A stretch of DNA of 64,000 nucleotides, taken from an uncultured Clostridia bacterium (lineage in GTDB: Bacteria; Bacillota; Clostridia; Christensenellales; Borkfalkiaceae). The translations under genes and the position numbers were made by a program. Positions 7,967 to 17,425 of this stretch are shown here, piece by piece (within the stretch, counting starts at the first letter, position 1; each line of letters begins with the position of its first letter). Location of the stretch: NCBI GenBank assembly GCA_944337235.1, contig CALVLK010000001.1, forward strand, positions 62,001 through 126,000, written 5' to 3'. The notes beneath the pieces were generated by a model, which had not been told where the DNA came from, ran no database searches, and worked only from the letters and a program-made list of their open reading frames with translations.

Positions 7967-8890
7967 TCAGATCTCCGTAACGATCAGACTGTTGTAGATC
8001 TCCTCATATTTTTCCTTGGTAAAGGAGATCGCGCCGAACGTCGTGACGGTCGCAGTGCCGGCAGCGACGCCCGCACGCAGGATCTGAGGCAGGTCGGCGC
8101 CGTTCTGCAACTGCACCGCTGCGGCGGCGAGCATGCCGTCTCCCGCGCCGACGGTCGAGTTGACTGCCACGTTGATGCTGCGGCAGTAGTATCTTCTTGT
8201 TCCGTCCGTGATCACGGCGCCGTCTTTCCCAAGCGAAAGCAAAACGATCTTTGCGCCGCGGTTCAACAGCTCGTTGCAGCCCTCGAACATCTCTTCCTTG
8301 CTGCGGATCTGTCTGCCCAGCGTGCTCTCCAGCTCTTCAAGATTGGGTTTGATGAGATCTACGCCCGCTTCAAGCGCGGCGTACATTTTTGCACCCTCGG
8401 TGTCGGCAATGCGCAGCGACTGCGGATCGACCGCCTTGAACAGGTCGCGGTAATAGCTCGCGTCTACGCCGCGGGGCAGCCCGCCCGAGATGACCGTTAC
8501 GCCCGAGCGGGAGGAGAGGTTGCGGATCATCTGCAGAAGCTCGACAAGCTTATCGTCCGTGACCTGTCCGCCGACGTCGTTGATCTCGGTGAGCATCGCC
8601 TTCTTGTCGATACATTTGTAGTTCTCGCGCACCCTTCCGCCGTTCCATACAAAGGCAAACGGAACGCCCTCCCGGTCGAGCGCGCGCTCGAACATGGTGC
8701 CGTTCTCGTTATACATGAAGCCGGTCGAATACGCCTTCTCCCCAAGCCGCGAAACGCCGATCGCCACATTGATCGCCTTTCCCGTAAAGGAGAGCGTCTT
8801 GCTCTTGACGACGTTCACCTTTCCGACATTCAGCGAGTCGAGTTCGATCGTGACGTCGACGCTCGGGCTCATACAAACAGTTAATATCAT
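7967..8890 (-). CDS. PfkB-family sugar-phosphate kinase (1-phosphofructokinase / LacC type)
   Basis: 307-residue ribokinase-fold kinase. The N-terminus MILTVCMSPSVDVTI and the segment FTGKAINVAIGVSRLG correspond to the start and the sugar-binding GGKGINVA block of FruK/LacC. ISGGLPRGVD, KPNLEELE and the C-terminal anion-hole and catalytic motif NSTVGAGDGML complete the pattern; the catalytic Asp is in GAGD. FruK would make fructose-1,6-bisphosphate from fructose-1-phosphate, but no fructose PTS genes are adjacent, so another hexose phosphate is possible. The ATG has AAGGGGG upstream. It is co-transcribed with the HD hydrolase and lies next to pfkA, which has its own promoter. Confidence 0.85.
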   Translation of the reverse strand: MILTVCMSPSVDVTIELDSLNVGKVNVVKSKTLSFTGKAINVAIGVSRLGEKAYSTGFMYNENGTMFERALDREGVPFAFVWNGGRVRENYKCIDKKAMLTEINDVGGQVTDDKLVELLQMIRNLSSRSGVTVISGGLPRGVDASYYRDLFKAVDPQSLRIADTEGAKMYAALEAGVDLIKPNLEELESTLGRQIRSKEEMFEGCNELLNRGAKIVLLSLGKDGAVITDGTRRYYCRSINVAVNSTVGAGDGMLAAAAVQLQNGADLPQILRAGVAAGTATVTTFGAISFTKEKYEEIYNSLIVTEI

Positions 8891-8970
8891 AATTATAGAC
8901 CCCCTTCGGCATCCGGCGTCCTGCTTGTGCCGTATGCCGCATTATGATAGACGACAGATCTGCCATTTCC

Positions 8971-9008
8971 TTCCCGTGTATTATATAATAACCTCGGGAA
9001 GAAATCAA
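8971..9008 (-). promoter_or_regulatory. Promoter of the PfkB kinase-HD unit with embedded inverted repeat
   Basis: TTGATT, 17 bases, TATAAT on the minus strand (8980-9008). The interval 8971-9000 is bounded by TTCCCG and CGGGAA inverted arms, with TTATATAATAA between them, so a dimeric regulator could bind across the -10 box. Confidence 0.75.
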
Positions 9009-9071
9009 TATCAGATCGCGATTTTTTTGTCTTTTTTTGCAAAAAAGCAAGGCCCGCTTTCCCCGCACGGG

Positions 9072-10034
9072 TCACATAGAAATCATCTGCAGCGTCTCGT
9101 ACAGTTCGTAGTTGAACTTCTTTTTCATGGAGACAGCCTCAATGATGTCCATGTCGATGATCTCGTTGCGATGGATGCCGACGACGCGGTTGCCGATACC
9201 GTCCTTCAGAAGCCGGACTGCCTTATTGCCGAACTGGGCGGCGAGCATGCGGTCTGCCATCGAAGGCGATCCGCCGCGCTGAATGTGCCCGATGGTGGTC
9301 GCACGCACGGAATATGTCGTGACTTCCTGCAATTTTTTGGCAAATGCGTCTGCGGTGATCGCGCCCTCTGCCACAACGATGATGTTCGAGTGCTTTCCGT
9401 TCGCACGGGAACGGTTGATGCGCATGACGATGTCGTCCATATCGTATGCGATCTCGGGCACGACGATAATCTCCGCTCCAGAAGTGATGCCCGCATAAAG
9501 GGCGATATCGCCGCAGTGCCGCCCCATGACCTCGACGACGGAGATTCGCTCGTGCGAATTCATGGTGTCACGCAGCTTATTGATGACCTCCAGGCAGGTG
9601 TTCACCGCCGTATCGAAGCCGAGCGTATAGTCGGTATATTCCAGGTCGTTGTCGATGGTGCCGGGGATGCCGATGGTCGGGATCCCGTAGTCCTCCGTAA
9701 GACACTTCGCCCCGCGGAAGGATCCGTCGCCGCCGATGACGACCAACCCCTCGATGCCGCGGCGCTCCAGCGTTTCGACCGCCATCTTCTGCCCATCCTT
9801 GGTAAGCATCTCAAGACAGCGCGCCGTTCTCAGCTTGGTGCCGCCGCGCTGCACGATGTCCGAGACGCTGCGCATCTCCATGGGCATCATCTTATCCTCG
9901 ATCAGCCCTGCATAGCCGCGCTCGATGCCGTAAACCTCCATACCGAAATAGATCGCAGTGCGTACGACCGCGCGGATGGCGGCATTCATGCCGGGCGCGT
10001 CTCCTCCGCTGGTCAATAACCCGATTCTCTTCAT
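9072..10034 (-). CDS. pfkA: ATP-dependent 6-phosphofructokinase
   Basis: Glycolytic enzyme making fructose-1,6-bisphosphate. It is 320 residues, the standard bacterial length. The N-terminus RIGLLTSGGDAPGMNAAIRA holds the ATP-binding glycine loop; IGGDGSFRGA, the catalytic segment PGTIDNDLEYTDYTLGFDTA (TIDND includes the catalytic Asp), MGRHCGDIAL and HIQRGGSPSMADRMLAA are all intact. The Gly after GGD favours ATP over pyrophosphate. The ATG at 10034 with GGAGG upstream starts exactly at the conserved MKRIG; a longer reading would run over the promoter. The position after murB-PHP-whiA-dnaE matches the order common in Clostridia. Confidence 0.97.
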   Translation of the reverse strand: MKRIGLLTSGGDAPGMNAAIRAVVRTAIYFGMEVYGIERGYAGLIEDKMMPMEMRSVSDIVQRGGTKLRTARCLEMLTKDGQKMAVETLERRGIEGLVVIGGDGSFRGAKCLTEDYGIPTIGIPGTIDNDLEYTDYTLGFDTAVNTCLEVINKLRDTMNSHERISVVEVMGRHCGDIALYAGITSGAEIIVVPEIAYDMDDIVMRINRSRANGKHSNIIVVAEGAITADAFAKKLQEVTTYSVRATTIGHIQRGGSPSMADRMLAAQFGNKAVRLLKDGIGNRVVGIHRNEIIDMDIIEAVSMKKKFNYELYETLQMISM

Positions 10035-10068
10035 CTTCGGCTTCCTCCATTCTTTTATTCCATAGGTC

Positions 10069-10097
10069 ATTATAACAGATAAATCTCAAATTGAAAA
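10069..10097 (-). promoter_or_regulatory. Promoter of pfkA
   Basis: A TATAAT -10 with a poor -35 (TTTTCA) 17 bases upstream, within the 100 bases between dnaE and pfkA. Confidence 0.55.
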
Positions 10098-10134
10098 GGG
10101 TTTTCGAGGAATTTCGGATATTTTTCACGAGAAG

Positions 10135-13100
10135 TTATCTTTGTGAAGAGATAAGCTTCAGGCAGGATTCGGGCAAAAAGGTCCTCAGTTCCGCCCAGAG
10201 CGCGTGCGTCAGCCTGGTCGAATACACATAGCGCTTGCCGCCATGCAAGATATTCGTCTTTACCTCCCCCGCATAATCCTGTATCATGTCGATCAGCTCC
10301 TGAAAATCATCTTCGGGGAGCGTGCGGGCGTCGATCCAAAGTACATCTTCGGTTGCGGACGCCGAGGCGGGTGCATTCTCTTCGGGGAGCTGAAACTCCT
10401 CGATGCTGTCGGGAATGATGACGGGCGCTTTGTCGGGCGAGATGTCGATCTTGCCCGTTACCCTGACGACGACGTCCTGCCTGAGGAATGGCTTAATCTG
10501 ATCGAACAGCCGCGGGAAGGCCACGCAGTCGATGCTGCCGTACAGATCCTCGATTGTGACAAACCCCATAACTGCGCCCGCCTTGGTGGTGATGCGCTTG
10601 ATCGCAGATACGATCCCGCCCATGACGACGCGCTGCCCGCTTGTCACCTGCTGATAGGTCTTTTCGCCCGTCTCTTCGTCCTCCTCGAAGTCGCTGAGCA
10701 GGCCTGTGTGAAAATTGCTGTCGCGGAAATAGGGCGCATAGCGTGCAAAGGGATGGCCGCTGACATAGACGCCGAGCACATTTTTCTCGCGGGAGAGAAG
10801 ATCCTGCAGGTTCCACTCTGCAATGTCGGGATAGTCCGCGCGGGGAGCCTCCTCCTGGATGATGCTGCCGAAGAGGGACATCTGCGCGCTGTTGTGCTGC
10901 TTGTCGATGCCCGCAATGCGCCGCATCAGATCTTCATAGACGGCATAGTATTGGGAACGGTGATATCCCATGCTGTCGAAGGCACCGCTGTAGATGAGAC
11001 TTTCCACCATGCGGCGGTTGACGTATTTTGTGCAGCGCATTAAAAAGTCGGAAAAGTCCGCAAAGAGCCCGTGCTCCTCGCGCTCGCGGATGACGTTCTC
11101 CATTGCTGCGATGCCCACGCCCTTGAGCGCGCACAGCCCGAAGCGGATGCCGTCGCCCTGAACGGAAAAGTACGCTTTGCTCTTGTTGACGTCGGGCGGA
11201 TAGACGGCAATGTTCTTCTCCTTCATATAGACGACGTATTTTGAGATCTCTTCGATCTTGGTGATGCGGTTGTTGAGCACGCCCGCAAGAAATTCCTTGG
11301 GGTAATAGCGCTTGAGGTATGCCGTCTGATAGGTGACCACGGCATATGCCGCGGCATGCGACTTATTGAAGGCATACGAGGCAAAGCTCTCCATCTGGCC
11401 AAACAATTCCGCGGCGATCTCGGGCGCGATGCCGTTTGCAACGCAGCCCGTGATGATGTTCTCCTTCTTGCCGTCCGGGCCGACCTCCTCGTTGTGCTTG
11501 CGGATTCGCTCCTGCTCCTCGGGCGGATCGCCGTAGATGAACTTGTCCTTTTGCGCCATCAGCTCGGAGAGGTGCTTCTTTGCCATGGCGCGGCGCACGA
11601 GGTCCGCCTGCCCCAGCGAATAGCCCGCAAGGTTCTGGAAGATTTGCATGACCTGTTCCTGATAGATGATGACACCGTACGTCTTTTCCAGGATGGGCTT
11701 GAGCATGGGGGTGAGATAGGTGATGCTCTTGGGATCGCTCCTGTTTTTGAGGTAGGTAGGAATGAAGTCCATGGGCCCGGGGCGATAGAGCGAGATCCCT
11801 GCAATGAGATCTTCCAGGCAGGTGGGCTGAAGCTGTTTCATGAAGCGCTTCATGCCCCCCTGTTCAAGCTGGAACACCGCATCGGTGTCCCCTTCCGAGA
11901 TGAGCTGATAGGCGCCCGGATCGTCGCAGTTCTGGTCGAATTCGATGACCTTTCCCGTGTCCTCTACGATATAGTCGAGCGTCATTTTGATGTCGGTCAG
12001 CGTCGTAAGGGCGAGGAAGTCCATCTTGAGCATGCCGATGGATTCCACCTCTTTCATGTCGAACTGCGTCGTGATATCCTCGCCGTTGCGCGAGAGAGGC
12101 ACGTTGTCCGCGATCTTTTTGCGGCAGATGACGACGCCCGCGGCGTGCATGCCCGTCTGGCGGGGCATGCCCTCCAGCTTGAGCGACATATCGATGACGC
12201 GCTTCAAATTATCGCTCGACTCGTAGACGGCGATAAAGTCTGCATTTTTCTTTGCGAGCTGATCGCTGAGTTTTTTCTGCGCCTCCTGCAGGGCCTCTGG
12301 GTCGTTCTGTGCGTCCTCCACCGCCTTCTGGCATTTTGGAATATTCAGTCCCAAGAGCTCGCGGATGGAGGACTTACCGTCCATCAGCTTTGTAATGCGG
12401 TCTGTCTCGGAGAACGGGATGCGCATGACCCGCCCAACGTCCTTGATGACCGCGCGCGAAGCGAGCGTGCCGAAGGTGATGATCTGGGCCACGTTTTCCG
12501 GATGATAGCGGCGGCGGACATATTCGATCGTCTCGCCCCTTCTCTCCGTGCAGAAATCCACGTCGAAGTCGGGCATGGAGACGCGGTCGGGGTTGAGAAA
12601 CCGCTCGAAGAGCAGATCATAGCGCAGCGGATCGACATTGGTGATGCCGATCGCATAGGCGACGATGCTGCCCACGCCCGAGCCGCGGCCGGGCCCCACC
12701 GGGATATCGTGCAGACGGGACCAGTTGATATAGTCCCACACGATGAGGTAATAGTCGGCAAATCCCATGCGGATGATGATATCAAGTTCATATTCCGCAC
12801 GTGTGCGGATCTCGTCCGTGACGGGCTGATAGCGCTTGGGCAGGCCCTCGCGGCACAGCCTTCTCAGATATTCGGGCGAGGGCGTTCCGTCGTCCGCCGT
12901 GTACATGGGGATGAGCGATTTGTCGTACACGGGCGTACCGTTTGCCTTCAGATTGAAGGGCGTATCGGTGTCGGAGACCTTGTTCGCGATCACGCGCGTA
13001 TTCGCGATCGCCTCGGGCAGCTCGGGAAAGAGCGCCGCCATCTCGTCGCCCGATTTCATATAGAACTCATGCGTCTGCATCTTCATGCGGGCGGGGTCGT

Positions 13101-13776
13101 CGAGCGTGCGTTTGGTCTGGATGCACATGAGCACGTCCTGCATCTCCCAATCCTCCCGGTTGAGATAGTGCACGTCGTTGGTCGCGACCAGCTGGATCCC
13201 CGTCTCGCGCGAGATCTGTACGATGAGCGGCAGGATCTGTTTCTGTTCGGGGATGCCGTGATCCTGGATCTCGAGATAGAAGTCCTCGCCGAAGAGAGAT
13301 TGCAGATACAAGGCAAACTTCTTCGCCCCTTCATAGTCCCCCGCCATGAGAAGGCGCGGAATGCGCCCCGCCAGGCAGGCGGAGAGGCAGATGACCCCCT
13401 CGGTGTGCTCGGCAAGCACGGTGTAGTCGATGCGCGGGCGGTAATAGAAGCCGTCGACAAAGGCAAGGGAATCGAGCTGCACAAGGTTGATGTACCCCTT
13501 TTTGTTCTTTGCGAGCAGAATGAGGTGATCCGCCTTCTGATCGATATGCTCCCGATAGTTGTCCACCGCATAGAACTCGCAGCCGATAATCGCCTTGATG
13601 TGTGCGCGCTTGCACTCCTCGGCAAAGCGCAGCGAGGTGTACATGTTGCCATGATCCGTGACGGCGACCGCGTCGATGTTGTTTTTGACGCAGTGCTTGA
13701 CGAGCTCCTTGACCTTGACCGCGCCGTCGAGCAGGCTGTATTCGGTATGTAGATGAAGATGTACGAAATCAGTCAT
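10135..13776 (-). CDS. dnaE: DNA polymerase III subunit alpha (DnaE type)
   Basis: Replicative polymerase catalytic subunit, 1,213 residues. Order: N-terminal PHP domain (VHLHLHTEYSLLDG, AVTDHGNMY, GCEFYAV), palm with the catalytic acidic motif MPDFDVDFC near residues 400-405, FGTLASRAVIKDVGRV, fingers (YQEQVMQIFQNLAGYSLGQAD; FNKSHAAAYAVVTYQTAYLK), tandem HhH region, and a C-terminal OB fold (VMGGIVSAIKRITTKAG and GFVTIEDLYGSIDCVAFP). It is DnaE rather than PolC, as there is no exonuclease insert. The ATG at 13776 overlaps the end of whiA by 8 bases and has AAGGG upstream; the upstream extension of the open frame reads through whiA and is not used. Confidence 0.97.
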   Translation of the reverse strand: MTDFVHLHLHTEYSLLDGAVKVKELVKHCVKNNIDAVAVTDHGNMYTSLRFAEECKRAHIKAIIGCEFYAVDNYREHIDQKADHLILLAKNKKGYINLVQLDSLAFVDGFYYRPRIDYTVLAEHTEGVICLSACLAGRIPRLLMAGDYEGAKKFALYLQSLFGEDFYLEIQDHGIPEQKQILPLIVQISRETGIQLVATNDVHYLNREDWEMQDVLMCIQTKRTLDDPARMKMQTHEFYMKSGDEMAALFPELPEAIANTRVIANKVSDTDTPFNLKANGTPVYDKSLIPMYTADDGTPSPEYLRRLCREGLPKRYQPVTDEIRTRAEYELDIIIRMGFADYYLIVWDYINWSRLHDIPVGPGRGSGVGSIVAYAIGITNVDPLRYDLLFERFLNPDRVSMPDFDVDFCTERRGETIEYVRRRYHPENVAQIITFGTLASRAVIKDVGRVMRIPFSETDRITKLMDGKSSIRELLGLNIPKCQKAVEDAQNDPEALQEAQKKLSDQLAKKNADFIAVYESSDNLKRVIDMSLKLEGMPRQTGMHAAGVVICRKKIADNVPLSRNGEDITTQFDMKEVESIGMLKMDFLALTTLTDIKMTLDYIVEDTGKVIEFDQNCDDPGAYQLISEGDTDAVFQLEQGGMKRFMKQLQPTCLEDLIAGISLYRPGPMDFIPTYLKNRSDPKSITYLTPMLKPILEKTYGVIIYQEQVMQIFQNLAGYSLGQADLVRRAMAKKHLSELMAQKDKFIYGDPPEEQERIRKHNEEVGPDGKKENIITGCVANGIAPEIAAELFGQMESFASYAFNKSHAAAYAVVTYQTAYLKRYYPKEFLAGVLNNRITKIEEISKYVVYMKEKNIAVYPPDVNKSKAYFSVQGDGIRFGLCALKGVGIAAMENVIREREEHGLFADFSDFLMRCTKYVNRRMVESLIYSGAFDSMGYHRSQYYAVYEDLMRRIAGIDKQHNSAQMSLFGSIIQEEAPRADYPDIAEWNLQDLLSREKNVLGVYVSGHPFARYAPYFRDSNFHTGLLSDFEEDEETGEKTYQQVTSGQRVVMGGIVSAIKRITTKAGAVMGFVTIEDLYGSIDCVAFPRLFDQIKPFLRQDVVVRVTGKIDISPDKAPVIIPDSIEEFQLPEENAPASASATEDVLWIDARTLPEDDFQELIDMIQDYAGEVKTNILHGGKRYVYSTRLTHALWAELRTFLPESCLKLISSQR

Positions 13777-14683
13777 GTTCTTCCCTTCTCTGTTGCAATT
13801 CGATGAGCTTTCGCATGCGATGATTGAGGCAGCTCTTGCTGACGCCGAGCGATTTCGCGAGTTCGGAAAGCGAAAGCGTGGGCGCCGCAAGCCGCGCGAG
13901 CGCCGTCTCCTTCAGGGCGGAGGGAAGCAGCTCCAGGCTTCCGTCGCGCGCCATCGCTTCGAGTGCCATCACCTGCTTGGCGCTTGCGATCGCAGACTTG
14001 TCCGCGTTGCCCGCGTAGCAGTTGAACACGCGGTTTGCCATATTGTTTTCGGCACGGCTCGACGCAACAGACTCGATCGTGCGCAGCGCCCCCTGCGCCC
14101 CGACGACGAACAGAAAGTCGGCAAGCGCCTCCTGGCTCTTGAGATATACGATCGTCCGCTCCCCGCGCACGATCATGCGGGCGAGCAGTTCAAAGCGCTC
14201 CAACAGTTCTGTAAACTGCCTTGCCCTTGCATAGGAGAAAAAACCGAACTCCATGTGGTATCCCGTCTTGGAGGACTTTCCGGGCAGCGTACAGCTTCCC
14301 CCGCCCAGAAAGGCGGCGCGCAGATAGAACAGCGCAGCGTCCTCTTCGGCAGCGAGTGCAGAGAGCTCAGCATCCTCCAAAAGTGCGCTCTCCTGCAGAA
14401 TGCGCGGCAACAGCTCGCCGCCGTAGGAGAACGTGAGCTTATCCCGCTCCCTTCTCGGATCAAAGACCGCCTCCTTCACCTCGGGGCGCACGCCGAAGGC
14501 GGCCTCGGCAAGGCGCAGAAAATATTCTGCGATGCGTTCGTTTTCGCTGACAAATTCAAAGTGGTCGGATCGGACGATCCCGCCTGTGGAGAGCAGCGCA
14601 GAAAACGCCGCGACGGCGCCCTGCCTGCGATCGGGAAAAAAAGCGAGAAGTTCGCGTTTGATATCAGAGGTAAAATTTGCCAT
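13769..14683 (-). CDS. whiA: WhiA-family DNA-binding regulator
   Basis: 304-residue protein with the WhiA layout: an N-terminal segment MANFTSDIKRELL, two LAGLIDADG-like lobes (RAAFLGGGSCTLPGKSSKTGYHMEF is the hallmark stretch) and a C-terminal helix-turn-helix (LSLSELAKSLGVSKSCLNHRMRKLIEL). In Firmicutes WhiA affects cell division and chromosome segregation and is encoded next to murB, rapZ and yvcK. Here rapZ and yvcK are missing from the cluster and a PHP phosphoesterase occupies that place. The ATG at 14683 fits the family start; the Shine-Dalgarno is poor and the gene begins 16 bases after the upstream stop, so coupling is likely. Confidence 0.94.
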   Translation of the reverse strand: MANFTSDIKRELLAFFPDRRQGAVAAFSALLSTGGIVRSDHFEFVSENERIAEYFLRLAEAAFGVRPEVKEAVFDPRRERDKLTFSYGGELLPRILQESALLEDAELSALAAEEDAALFYLRAAFLGGGSCTLPGKSSKTGYHMEFGFFSYARARQFTELLERFELLARMIVRGERTIVYLKSQEALADFLFVVGAQGALRTIESVASSRAENNMANRVFNCYAGNADKSAIASAKQVMALEAMARDGSLELLPSALKETALARLAAPTLSLSELAKSLGVSKSCLNHRMRKLIELQQRREEHD

Positions 14684-14699
14684 AGTTGCTAAAACGGCA

Positions 14700-15473
14700 T
14701 CAGAGATGACGCTCTTTATACTGTGCAAGGCGAAAGACGGGCACCCTGCCTTCGATGTTATCGACGCGGTCAAAGGGGATCCCCACCCGCTGAAGCTGTT
14801 CCAGCGCGATCGCAACGTCGCCGATGCGCGTGACGGAGTGCGCGTCGGAATTGACAAGGAAGCGCACGCCCGTCTCGGCGACGGCGACAAGTTCTTCATC
14901 GCTCAGGTGCGGCTTTTTTCCGCTGATCTCGATATAAGTCCCCTCGTCGCGGCAGCATTTTGCGACCTCGACGGCGTCGGCAAAGCACTCGTAATTGAGG
15001 TGTGTGATGACGTCGATGGGGTTCTTTTGGATCGCATTGATATAGGAGCGCGTCGTGTCCGCCACCAGACGGGCAGATGGCTTTCCACCCCAATGATATT
15101 TGAAATATCCCCGTGTGGAATTAAAGAAGTCGCGCGGCGTATCGTGCTGGCTCATGAGGTGGAATCCCGCAAGAAAGATATCGAAGTCGGCGTAATCCTC
15201 CTCTTTGAGGTCGCTCCTGCCCGCCAGACCGCAGACATTCCCCTCGATCCCGACGAGCACGTTGATGCCCGTCTCATCGCGTGCCCTGTGGATCTCGCGG
15301 ACATACTCCTCCTTCTGTTTGCGCCGCAGCCCGAACACAAGGTGGGTGAATCCGTGCTCGGTGATAGCGATCGTTCCGATGCCGAGCTCCTTTGCGCAAG
15401 CAGCGTTCTCTGAAATGGTGTTTTCCCCGTCCGAATAGACGGTGTGCGTGTGATAATCTCCCGTAAGAATCAT
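14700..15473 (-). CDS. PHP-domain phosphoesterase (YcdX type)
   Basis: 257 residues with the four PHP metal motifs: DYHTHTVYSDGENT near residue 6, ITEHGFTH near residue 38, VGIEGNV and AGFHLMS in the middle, and VNSDAHSVTRIG near the C-terminus. The family holds a trinuclear metal site and hydrolyses phosphate esters; YcdX-like members occur in the murB/whiA cluster of Clostridia. The true substrate is unknown; histidinol phosphate is unlikely as no his genes are near. The ATG has AGGAGATCT upstream. Cotranscribed with murB, whiA and dnaE by spacing. Confidence 0.88.
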   Translation of the reverse strand: MILTGDYHTHTVYSDGENTISENAACAKELGIGTIAITEHGFTHLVFGLRRKQKEEYVREIHRARDETGINVLVGIEGNVCGLAGRSDLKEEDYADFDIFLAGFHLMSQHDTPRDFFNSTRGYFKYHWGGKPSARLVADTTRSYINAIQKNPIDVITHLNYECFADAVEVAKCCRDEGTYIEISGKKPHLSDEELVAVAETGVRFLVNSDAHSVTRIGDVAIALEQLQRVGIPFDRVDNIEGRVPVFRLAQYKERHL

Positions 15474-15524
15474 AGATCTCCTGCAGCGGACGTCGTCAGC
15501 TCCTCTCCTTATGCTTCCCGTCTG

Positions 15525-16412
15525 TCAGGGAAGCCGCTGTATCTCCTCGCGCAGACGGATCCCCGTCCGGCGTTTTACGCGTTCGGATACGAGGCGGATC
15601 AGACAGTCGATATCGCGGCTGCTGCGCCCCTCGTTGATGATAAAATTTGCATGCTGCAGGGAAACGTATGCATCCCCTACGCGCATTCCCTTGAGCCCGC
15701 AAGCCTCGATCAAGGCGCCCGCCGAACCTTCGGGCGGGTTGACAAAGACGCAGCCCATGCTTCGCCCCTTGGGCAGATGCTCCCGCTTTTTCAGAAAGTA
15801 ACAGCGTCTGCGCGCGATCTCATCGGAATAGCAGGCTCTTGTTCTGAGCATGACCGATACCACAGCGCATTTTTTGCGTAAAAAGATGCTGTCTTTTTGA
15901 GAAAATCTGCATTCCTGCTCGTTCAGTTCAGTAAGTTTTCCGTTGCATACAGCCGTGACGCGCACGACAAAGTCGCCGATATGCCCTTCCGATACGCCCG
16001 CGTTCATGGCGACCGCGCCGCCTACCGTCATCGGAATGCCGCTCAGCACCTCCAGACCGCCGCGCCCGCGACCGGCCGCAAAGCGCAGGAGCGCCCCGCC
16101 CGTGACCCCTGCCTGCGCAAGGATGTTTCCGTCGGGAAGCAAAGCGATGTCCGTCATGCGGGAAAATTTTATGACGACGCCCTGAAAGGGCGCATCGGCG
16201 GCAAGCACATTTGCGCCCGCCCCCAAAAGGCAATGCGGAATGTCCTCCTCCTGCAGCCAGGTGAGAAGTTCCGCAAGCTCATGGCCGGAGCGCGGAAAGA
16301 CCGCTGCCGCGGCAATGCCGCCTGTGCCGATCGTGGTATGCCTTGCAAAGCTGAAATCGCCCTGCACCGCCGCCGAAGGAAACCTGTCTTGGATGCGCGT
16401 ACAAAGTTCCAA
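15525..16412 (-). CDS. murB: UDP-N-acetylenolpyruvoylglucosamine reductase, TTG start
   Basis: Reduces UDP-GlcNAc-enolpyruvate to UDP-MurNAc in peptidoglycan synthesis, with bound FAD. Motifs: TTIGTGGIAAAAVFP and LLGAGANVLAAD (FAD site), SGIPMTVGGAVAMNAG, RSMGCVFVNP with the proton-donor Ser, and GIRLREEI with the late Glu. I place the start at the TTG at 16412: AGGAGTG lies 7 bases before it, and a consensus promoter (16429-16457) occupies the DNA where a longer ATG-started version would begin, so that ATG cannot be on the main transcript. This gives 296 residues. It heads the murB-PHP-whiA-dnaE operon. Confidence 0.92.
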   Translation of the reverse strand: MELCTRIQDRFPSAAVQGDFSFARHTTIGTGGIAAAAVFPRSGHELAELLTWLQEEDIPHCLLGAGANVLAADAPFQGVVIKFSRMTDIALLPDGNILAQAGVTGGALLRFAAGRGRGGLEVLSGIPMTVGGAVAMNAGVSEGHIGDFVVRVTAVCNGKLTELNEQECRFSQKDSIFLRKKCAVVSVMLRTRACYSDEIARRRCYFLKKREHLPKGRSMGCVFVNPPEGSAGALIEACGLKGMRVGDAYVSLQHANFIINEGRSSRDIDCLIRLVSERVKRRTGIRLREEIQRLP

Positions 16413-16428
16413 AATCCCACTCCTATTT

Positions 16429-16457
16429 ATTTTACCACACTCGGGCAAATATTTCAA
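16429..16457 (-). promoter_or_regulatory. Sigma-A promoter of murB operon
   Basis: TTGAAA, 17 bases, TAAAAT on the minus strand. It overlaps the last codon of the preceding gene by 4 bases and fixes the murB start as the downstream TTG. Confidence 0.85.
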
Positions 16458-17368
16458 ATGGTTCTCAGATATTTTTGCATACTTTTTATATCGCCCGATC
16501 GGGCGAGCATACAGAGTTCCTCCTCCGCCGTTTCAGAGAGAAATACGCTCGTCGTGTATTCCGCCGTGGGGAGCGCGTCCGAACGGTAAGGTGAATACAT
16601 GCCGATCTCGGAAAGCGCCGTTTGCGTCTGATCGGAGAGCAGTTCCCGCACGAGCATCAGACACGCCGCCTCGTGATCGGCAGAGAGAATGGAGAGATAG
16701 CCGTACAGATCGGAAAATTGCGGGAGCGTCTGCATATAAAAACTTACGCCGCGGCTTTGAAGGCGCGCAAGGTCGCGCTGCGTACCCAAAAGATAGCGGT
16801 ATTCTCCGCGCAAAAACTTCGTATATGCCGTAAGGGACTCCGCCTCGGTGCCCGTAACGCCCGCAAGCGCCGCGGCGACGGCACTCAGATTGCTCCCCCC
16901 GACGGAGATCGCCGTATCCCCCTCCGCCGAAAAGTCATCGGTAAGCGAGAAGAGCATATACCCGCCCCGATACCAGGGCACGGCAAGCGACTGTGCGGAG
17001 ACGATCCCCCCTGCAAACGAGTATGGAAGGGGTTGCGCATAGTCCAGCACACCCGCAAGCCCGATCCCGAAGGAGATCATATCGGGAAAATCCCCTGCGG
17101 CAAGCGCCGCCGCTGCGCCCTCCTGCGTGTAGGAGGAGACGAGATAATAGATCCCCTCCTCCGCCTCGGAGACGCGTTGCGCCGCACGTTTGAGGAACGC
17201 CGTCCGCGACCCCCTGCCGCCCTCGAATGTATCCACGTTCCACACCCTGACCACGCAGCGCTGCACCGCCTCCGCCTGCCTCGCGGGCGCAAGCAAGACA
17301 TACGCGATCAAAAGAAGGATCATGGCAAATGGCAGCAGACGAAGGAGCAGACGAAAAAAGCGCTTCAC
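16454..17368 (-). CDS. Exported solute-binding-like protein, GTG start
   Basis: 304 residues. A basic N-terminus followed by a long hydrophobic segment (residues 5-27) is a signal peptide or membrane anchor; there is no lipobox Cys. The remainder resembles family 1 extracellular solute-binding proteins in outline: VVRVWNVDTFEGGRGSRTAFLKRAA, AAALAAGDFPDMISFG (the typical 'G.FPDI' segment), PYSFAGG, and AVPWYRGGYMLF. No permease or ATPase genes accompany it, so it may be an orphan binding or sensor protein. The start is a GTG at 17368 with no good ribosome site. Assignment to a transporter is tentative. Confidence 0.65.
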   Translation of the reverse strand: MKRFFRLLLRLLPFAMILLLIAYVLLAPARQAEAVQRCVVRVWNVDTFEGGRGSRTAFLKRAAQRVSEAEEGIYYLVSSYTQEGAAAALAAGDFPDMISFGIGLAGVLDYAQPLPYSFAGGIVSAQSLAVPWYRGGYMLFSLTDDFSAEGDTAISVGGSNLSAVAAALAGVTGTEAESLTAYTKFLRGEYRYLLGTQRDLARLQSRGVSFYMQTLPQFSDLYGYLSILSADHEAACLMLVRELLSDQTQTALSEIGMYSPYRSDALPTAEYTTSVFLSETAEEELCMLARSGDIKSMQKYLRTI

Positions 17369-17425
17369 GCGCTATCTTATGAACGGCAGAGCGGAAATAT
17401 CACAAAGATGCGGACAGACGAGAAA

